DNA of 64,000 bases from Humulus lupulus (taxonomy: Eukaryota; Streptophyta; Magnoliopsida; Rosales; Cannabaceae), in contig NC_084794.1 of NCBI RefSeq assembly GCF_963169125.1, positions 225,987,409-226,051,408 on the forward strand, in the 5' to 3' direction. Position numbers and translations under genes: made by a program. The first letter of the stretch is position 1. Every line of letters begins with the position of its first letter. The notes beneath the pieces are model-generated. The model worked only from the letters and a program-made list of their open reading frames with translations, was not told where the DNA came from and made no database searches. Positions 57,907 to 64,000 of the stretch are shown piece by piece.

Positions 57907-58951
57907 TGTTATATTATTTTAAATAATATAATGTTAAATTAAATAATGTGACAATATGATTTGTCACATCTTGTAACATATTATTGAGAGTTACAAAATT
58001 GGATGCATGTATGTGCCCAATATGACATATTTTAGAATTACAAAATTAGTTACAAATTTGTAACTCTAAAATATTACCCAATAATATGTAGATTGTGTGC
58101 TACACATTTGAGTTTGGATTTCAAAAAATCATTATGAAATATGGCTGTTGGAGACATGTTTTTAACTTCCATTAGGTGTATGGGGGTTACAAATCATGTG
58201 AGAAATAGTTTTAGACGTTTTGGAAAAATAAAAAATTTTGTTACTGAAATTGGAGCTGTGGCCACGACCACTGATAATCCCTGGCCGTAGCCTGGGGGAC
58301 AGACAGAGGCCAGTGACCTCGACCAATGATACTCCTGGCCGCGACTAGGGGTGCTAACTACCAATTTCTCTTTTCATTTTTTTTTCTTTCAATTTGAACG
58401 ATTCTAACATCCCAAGTAACTACCAAATCTCCATTTTAATTCCATAAACTTCCAATTAAACATTGATAACAACCATGGAGGTTGGTGGATTTTTAAATTC
58501 AAAGGGTATCTCAAACTCTATAAATAGGAGCCTAATGCTCAATTGTAAGACAAATATTTTTCTATCCACTAGAGTACTTGGCTAGAAATATACCAAAATG
58601 CTTGGTTATTCCAGAGAGCTATTTCAAATATTGAGGGAATCCCTTAGTGCTTGAGATAGAGGGAAATAAACTTTTGGACAAAGGTTGTAAACCTTGTTCA
58701 AGTTAGTGATCTCCAATGCTCTTCACTTTGGTTGTGTGAGTGAGAGAGTTTTGCTTTTTGTTCTTGTTATTTCTTTTTTCTACTATTGCTTTTGTCTTCT
58801 CTTATTCTATTTCTATTTACTTGTATTTTTGTAATAGAGTTGTAATACTTATTTATCTATCATCTTGCCTATTGTAACCTTTTGCATAGAGTTGTATCTT
58901 TGGTTTTACCATTTCCATTGAATATAATATATATATATATATATATCTAAC
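57907..58951 (+). mobile_element. Left LTR of element E (right end uncertain)
   Basis: Starts TGTTATATTATTTTAAATAA; about 340 bp from 57907 recur at 63662-64000, where the window ends. A TATA box (TATAAATA) is at 58519-58526 and a block with GTGGCCACGAC, GGCCGTAGCC and GGCCGCGACT at 58256-58346. A (TA)n run precedes TCTAACA at about 58951, my best guess for the LTR end. The superfamily is not determined. Confidence 0.65.
58519..58526 (+). promoter_or_regulatory. TATA box of element E LTR
   Basis: TATAAATA in AACTCTATAAATAGGAGCC, about 610 bp into the LTR. Confidence 0.65.
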
Positions 58952-61739
58952 ATTCAAAAACTTACTTTCCTTTTCAATGGAAGGAAAAATCATAGAGAAC
59001 TTGTAAGGATCCAACTTTGAAAATATGGTAATATAAGGTAATGTTCTTCTTTGGTTTTCTTGGAAGATCTAATAGCTTTCATATAGTGATAGAACTGAGA
59101 AATAAGAAAATTTTATAAATGAGGTTTATTGTTTTCTAATCTCCTTTACTTTTGCAAATATAGTAGTTAGATTAGAAGATAATTCAACATTTTGAGTTCT
59201 TGCTATATTTGATTAATTAACATATTATGTAAATAATCTAGTAGATTATTGAGTAATATGTTAGCATGTTATATACTTGTTTTATTTTGTGATAATAGGA
59301 AATTATTAGAATGACAATTTTATGAGTTTTATATGACATATATAAATATATTGATTTTGTAAAATAGATTTGTGAAATCATATGTGTTTGTAATTTATGT
59401 TTACATATTAATAAAGAGTCATGTTAGTATGATATAAGTTGTATGTGTTGACAATTATGTGAAATTATATTGAAATATATTCATGCAAATATTTGTAAGA
59501 TGTTAATAGGTTTTATCCTATATTATTGTTAGTATGTGATTTGCGAATAAAAAAATTATTTGAGAATTTAAAATTTTCTAATTTAAAAGATGAGCATCTC
59601 ATTTTATGAGATAAGAAAAGATGAACCTAAAGGGGTTACATCTTTTAATGGTCATGTCTTACTATTGCAAGAAAAATGGATCAATGTGGATTCAAAAATT
59701 GTGGGATGACATATTGACTCAATAAACTTGGAGTCTAGAGTGTGGTCAAATGAAATATATTTGAGAATTATTTAGTGACAATAATTCTTAAATATTTAAT
59801 GTCTCAATGAGAAGACATTGCAAAATTGGAGAAGCAATTTTAATCTTTACACCAATAATGAATAGATTAAAGAGAACTTTATTCATTTTAGTTAAAAATT
59901 GTGATATGTTTAAATTAATCTCAATGAGGAGATAATTTTAAACTAAAACATAAGAAATTAAAGTGTTTAAATAAATCAATGATAGTTTATTTTCTTTGAT
60001 TTAAAGTATTTAAAAATTAACATCTTCAAATTGATTTTGATGAGAAAATCAATGGATGTAAAATTTGTGTTTTCAAAAGAATCTCAAAGAGACTCTTAAG
60101 AAATACACAAAAGTACAAAAGTTGTTTAAGTGATTTTGAGATATTTAGACAACTAAAAGTGAAAATTAGTAATTATTTGTTTGAGAAATTTTCACATGAC
60201 ATTTATGTTCACATATTTTATTTCGTGAAATATATAAAAGAAAACAACCAAATGAAAGTTACTTTCAAAGAAATGTGTCTTGCTTTTGCAAGTAAATGAG
60301 TCAAAATAAACTAACATTGAAGTTTTGTTTATTTTGATCTATTGTGAGAAAATCAATGGAAGTAAAATTTGTGTTTTCAAAAGAATCTCAAAGAGACTCT
60401 TAAGAAATACACAAAAGTACAAAAGTTGTTTAAGTGATTTTGAGATATTTAGACAACTAAAAGTGAAAATTAGTAATTATTTGTTTGAGAAATTTTCACA
60501 TGACATTTATGTTCACATATTTTATTTCGTGAAATATATAAAAGAAAACAACCAAATGAAAGTTACTTTCAAAGAAATGTGTCTTGCTTTTGCAAGTAAA
60601 TGAGTCAAAATAAACTAACATTGAAGTTTTGTTTATTTTGATCTATTGTGAGATTATCATGTGGCTTGAGGACTCATGATGAACTTTGAGAATTATAAGT
60701 CTAGATTTATCTTGGAGGATAAAAGACTTAATAGAAATGAAGAGATTTATATTTTAAAGTGATATTTTATTATCACTATGGGAGAAATGTGGGGGTGATG
60801 CTCCAAAGTTATTCAATTTATTTTGTTGATAATAATTGATTAATTTGGTCATCCTATTAAATATGTGATTTGAAATTCCACATTCTAAATCACTTTGGCT
60901 ATGTGTGTACATAATGGATAAATCTAGACGTGCTTGGTGTCTAAAGTTATTGTTTGTAATATTTTGATTCAAGGAGTCAATTTAAACACATAGAGGAGAA
61001 TTTCAGAAACAAAGAGGTTTCTAGAATTAATATTCAAGGAAAATGTTTATCTTGGATATTTAAGTATAAAATAGTGGGGGTGTTGACTATGATCAAATCA
61101 CTATTTTAATCGTGCAACTATTTTAATCAAACTATAGCTAGCAACAAAGTTTGAATAAAATAATGAGAGTGTTTAAGAGTGCATACATGAGAAAAGAAAT
61201 GACTCAAATGGAATCATGTCTACATCTCAACGGGTGGGACTTAGACTCCCTAAAGAGATTCACAATTGATGGTAACCTATCTTAATACTAGTAACCAAAC
61301 TAGTATTAGGTTCAATAGGTAATAACAAGTCAATCAAGTGAATAGTAGTAGTACTCAAATTTTGTCCCATATGATATATGAGTACTAGTGTGTTACCAAA
61401 ATGATGGTTAAAACTGAAAGGTTTTTTAATAGAACTCGGTCTTGAAAAGACAAGTATTTTAGGGTAACAAAATACTGTAAGAGTTCTACCTATATTGACC
61501 TAGGAGTGGTGCCGCCCCTCATGAGAATTGGGAGTCATTCTCAAGAAAACTCTATGAATGGAATGCGAACATGGCCATTAACAGTACAAAAGCGAGACAT
61601 TGAGGTCTCAAGTGAACATAGAAAATGTGTGTGTATGATTAGTGGTGAAAAATGCACATTTGTTTATTTTAATTGTCAAAATAAATTAAGTTTTAATTAA
61701 TATTTTCATGGAATTAATGTGATATATTCTTACATTGGA
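58952..61739 (+). mobile_element. Element E internal region, no recognisable proteins
   Basis: AT-rich with many stops in all frames. Candidate polypurine-like runs GTGGGGGTG occur at 60788-60797 and 61075-61082. The 304-bp tandem duplication lies here. No gag or pol motif is visible, so E is either non-autonomous or very decayed. Confidence 0.45.
60041..60648. repeat. Near-perfect tandem duplication, 2 x 304 bp
   Basis: 60041-60344 and 60345-60648 are identical by eye except for one T/A difference (about 60058 against 60362). The junction repeats TGAG, the likely slip or crossover point. The 92-codon frame at 60325-60603 sits in the second copy and has no recognisable domain, so I do not call it a gene. 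Confidence 0.93.
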
Positions 61740-63430
61740 AATATGTGATTTTAATTTAATTTATTTATATTTTGCAGAAAATAAAGTGTATTTTGGCACT
61801 TGGAAACAAAGAAAAAAAAAGAAAGCAAAAAGGAAAGAATTAGAATTGAAAATATAGTGGAAATTGTGGCATTTTTGAAGAAACTTGGCCCAAATCAGCC
61901 CAGGCCCGCTTGGCCTCTTTCTCCACCTTCAGCGCCATGTGGCACCTTGTCCTCGCGCCATGTGTCTCAGCAGCACTTCAACATAGCTTCAGCCATGCAG
62001 CCAAGCTCCTCCTTCAACGTCCAAGCCTTCTTCAAAGAGCCAAGACTCCTTCAACGTAAACCAACTCTAGCAACCCAACACAGTAAGCCCAACTCTCTTC
62101 AGCTCCTCCAAACAGCCCATCCAAATCTCCAACGTGACAACCCAGCTAAAGCCCAAACTCGCCTCAGCCTTCTCCTCTCCCAGCCAATGCCTACGTGGCA
62201 CATCCTCATTGGCTGGGAATGGGTCAAAACCCACATCTGCCACCAGCCACCTTCAACCCATATTTTGTGGGTATTGGGCCTTGCAAAATTGCCATTTTGA
62301 GCTTTAAATATTATCTTTTTTTGTGTTTTAGAAAAATGGCATTTTGACCATACACCAAAATAACTAGGTTAATATTTCTAATAAGATTTGATTTTTCAAA
62401 ATCATATTTTATTATTAATATTTCAGATTTATTTTGTAAACCCCAAATTGTTGTTTAATTTCTTTTTAGTCCATTTCTCCCTCTATAAATAGGGACTCTC
62501 ATTTCATATTTTGTATGTAATTTTAGGTAGCAAAACTCTACCAAATTTTAGTTTCATTTATCATATTTTCTCTCTAGAATTTCATGAGAATGTCTAGCAT
62601 AATAGGCTAACATTCTTGGGAAAGTTAGGATGATCCTATATGCACTATGACTTTGTTTGGTATTTTTGATTCACCATGTGCTTAAAGTTTATATATTTTA
62701 GTGATTTATTTTCTTTCATCTCTACTTCTTCATCTTATTATCTATATTTATGTTTACTAATAGTATGTAGATTTTGTCATGCACTTTCTATGTATTATCA
62801 AATTAGTAAAAATAATATAGATAATATCTTTATCATTTTTTCCATCTCACTCATAAATATGTACTTTTGCTAAAATCTATATTGAATTAGTCATGCTCTT
62901 TCTATGTATTTTATAAATAGTAAAAGTAATATTTGTATTAGGTTTTATTTCCAATCTTTTATTGCATTATTGCCAATGGTATAATGTCATTTTTAGATTT
63001 CTCATAAGATTTATCTCATCTTTCCATGGTAAAGAATAATAATCACTTGAATACATTTTTGTAAAACATATTTGTGCTTCAATGTTAAATCTTCCAAATG
63101 AATAGTTGGGATGTGAACTTCTCATTTGTGTAACTTTTGTGAATCAAAGATCAAAATAAATAAGTATGCATATTGGTGACTCTTGATCCTTCCTATTTGT
63201 TACCTATTGTTACATCACACTTTATTCTATCTTTATTTCTAATCTTTAAATTTCAAAAACAACAAAAATATCACTTATTCTATTTTCCTCAAATTATATA
63301 TCTCTAACATTTATTTATTGATTAACTTTATTTCTTTGCCTCCTTGTGGAATCGACCGCCCGATCTATACTACGATAACTGCTAAGTGGAAGTCACGTTT
63401 GGGCGTTAAACGGTGTGTTATCACCGATTT
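61740..63430 (+). mobile_element. LTR-like sequence inside element E
   Basis: In order: an acceptor-like TATTTTGCAG (61773-61782), a GC-richer stretch (61890-62280), a TATA box at 62484-62491 (CTCTATAAATAGGGACTC), an AT-rich leader, and TTGTGGAATCGACCGCCCGATC at about 63350. The last motif resembles the end of many plant gypsy LTRs. The layout parallels the minus strand of 1-1758. Limits are approximate. The 166-codon frame at 61800-62300 lies in the GC-richer stretch and has no recognisable domain. Confidence 0.4.
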
Positions 63431-63661
63431 GTTATCAAGGAATAATGGTTCAATGCTTCGACAACCAAAATTTCAACAAACTTTGTGATAATTACAATAA
63501 GGTCAAATTCAAGTCGAAAGACTTTTTATTTTATGCACCAATGCAAATGTTTCTATAGAGAGTGATTATTTAATCAAGAGAGGGAATATTATATTTTAAT
63601 ATAATGTTTGATTGATTAAATAAGTGTTACAAAATGTGATTATTTAATCTAAGTGAGGAAA

Positions 63662-64000
63662 TGTTATATTATTTTACATAATATAATGTTCGATTAAATA
63701 ATGTGACAAAATATGATTTGTCACACAAGTGTGATTTGTCACACCTTGTAATATATTATTGAGAGTCACAAAATTGGACACATGTGTGCCCAAATGTGAC
63801 ATATTTTGGAATTACATAATCAGTTACAAATTTGTAACTCCCAAATATTATCTAATAATGTGTAGATTGTGCGTTACACATTTGAGTTTGGATTTCGCAA
63901 AGCCATTATGAAATATGGCTGTTGGAGACATGTCTTTATCTCCCATTAGGTGTATGGAGATTACAAAATCATGTGGGAAAGAGTTTGTGACGTTTTGGAA
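63662..64000 (+). mobile_element. Right LTR of element E, cut by the window end
   Basis: Starts TGTTATATTATTTTACATAA after a purine-rich AGTGAGGAAA (63652-63661), a plausible polypurine tract. Colinear with 57907-58235 apart from a short duplicated GATTTGTCACACAAGTGT at about 63714-63735. A second LTR-start-like copy (TATTATATTTTAATATAATG) lies just upstream at about 63588. Confidence 0.7.

Noticed and set aside
60325..60603. A 92-codon frame in the duplicated segment
   Set aside because: It is Lys/Phe/Ile-rich, has no domain, and starts only by virtue of the duplication junction.
61800..62300. A 166-codon frame in the GC-richer stretch
   Set aside because: Pro/Ser/Gln-rich translation of an LTR-like region just upstream of a TATA box; no domain seen.

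Overview
This is a plant nuclear window made almost entirely of nested LTR retrotransposons, with one probable host gene near the right side. The plant assignment rests on three things: Ty3/gypsy elements of the Tat lineage (two consecutive RNase H domains), a chromovirus-like gypsy element with an initiator-Met primer site, and a small protein resembling the plant-only At4g14450-like family. I cannot name the species. There is no sign of a prokaryotic operon, CRISPR array, rRNA or tRNA gene.

Left third (1-19105). 1-1758 is the edge of an LTR-like sequence on the minus strand. A solo LTR (1771-7357) of a gypsy family here called family A carries a second solo LTR of the same family inside it (2987-5807, TSD ACCAG). 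Then comes the 3' part of a Tat-lineage element, element D (7358-14743): decayed RNase H and integrase, a long 3' region with an antisense gene, and a 3' LTR (13833-14743). Unclassified sequence follows (14744-19105), holding a further solo LTR (15174-17567, TSD TCAGG).

Centre (19106-52688). A minus-strand gypsy element A is bounded by the duplication CTTTT. Its 3' LTR is split by element B, a Tat element with both LTRs (20967-35933, TSD GTAAG, LTRs 752 bp each). Element B contains a plus-strand solo LTR (28380-30767, TSD TAACC). The gag gene of element A is split by a copia element (39540-48891, TSD GAGAT, LTRs 1836 bp each). The target duplications give the order: A first, then B and the copia element, then the solo LTR inside B. 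All coding regions of these elements are broken by stops, frameshifts or deletions.

Right side (52694-64000). A solo LTR of the element D family (52791-53970, TSD GTATA) lies about 0.7 kb upstream of, and in the same orientation as, the host gene at 54687-55010. AT-rich intergenic DNA with microsatellites follows, then another LTR-bounded element (57907 to beyond the window) with a near-perfect 304-bp tandem duplication.

The most interesting signal is a multi-exon gene on the strand opposite to gag-pol, between integrase and 3' LTR, in both Tat elements. Its introns keep the reading frame and its layout is shared by the two copies although their LTRs are unrelated. Several LTRs also carry palindromic or minisatellite arrays that look regulatory.
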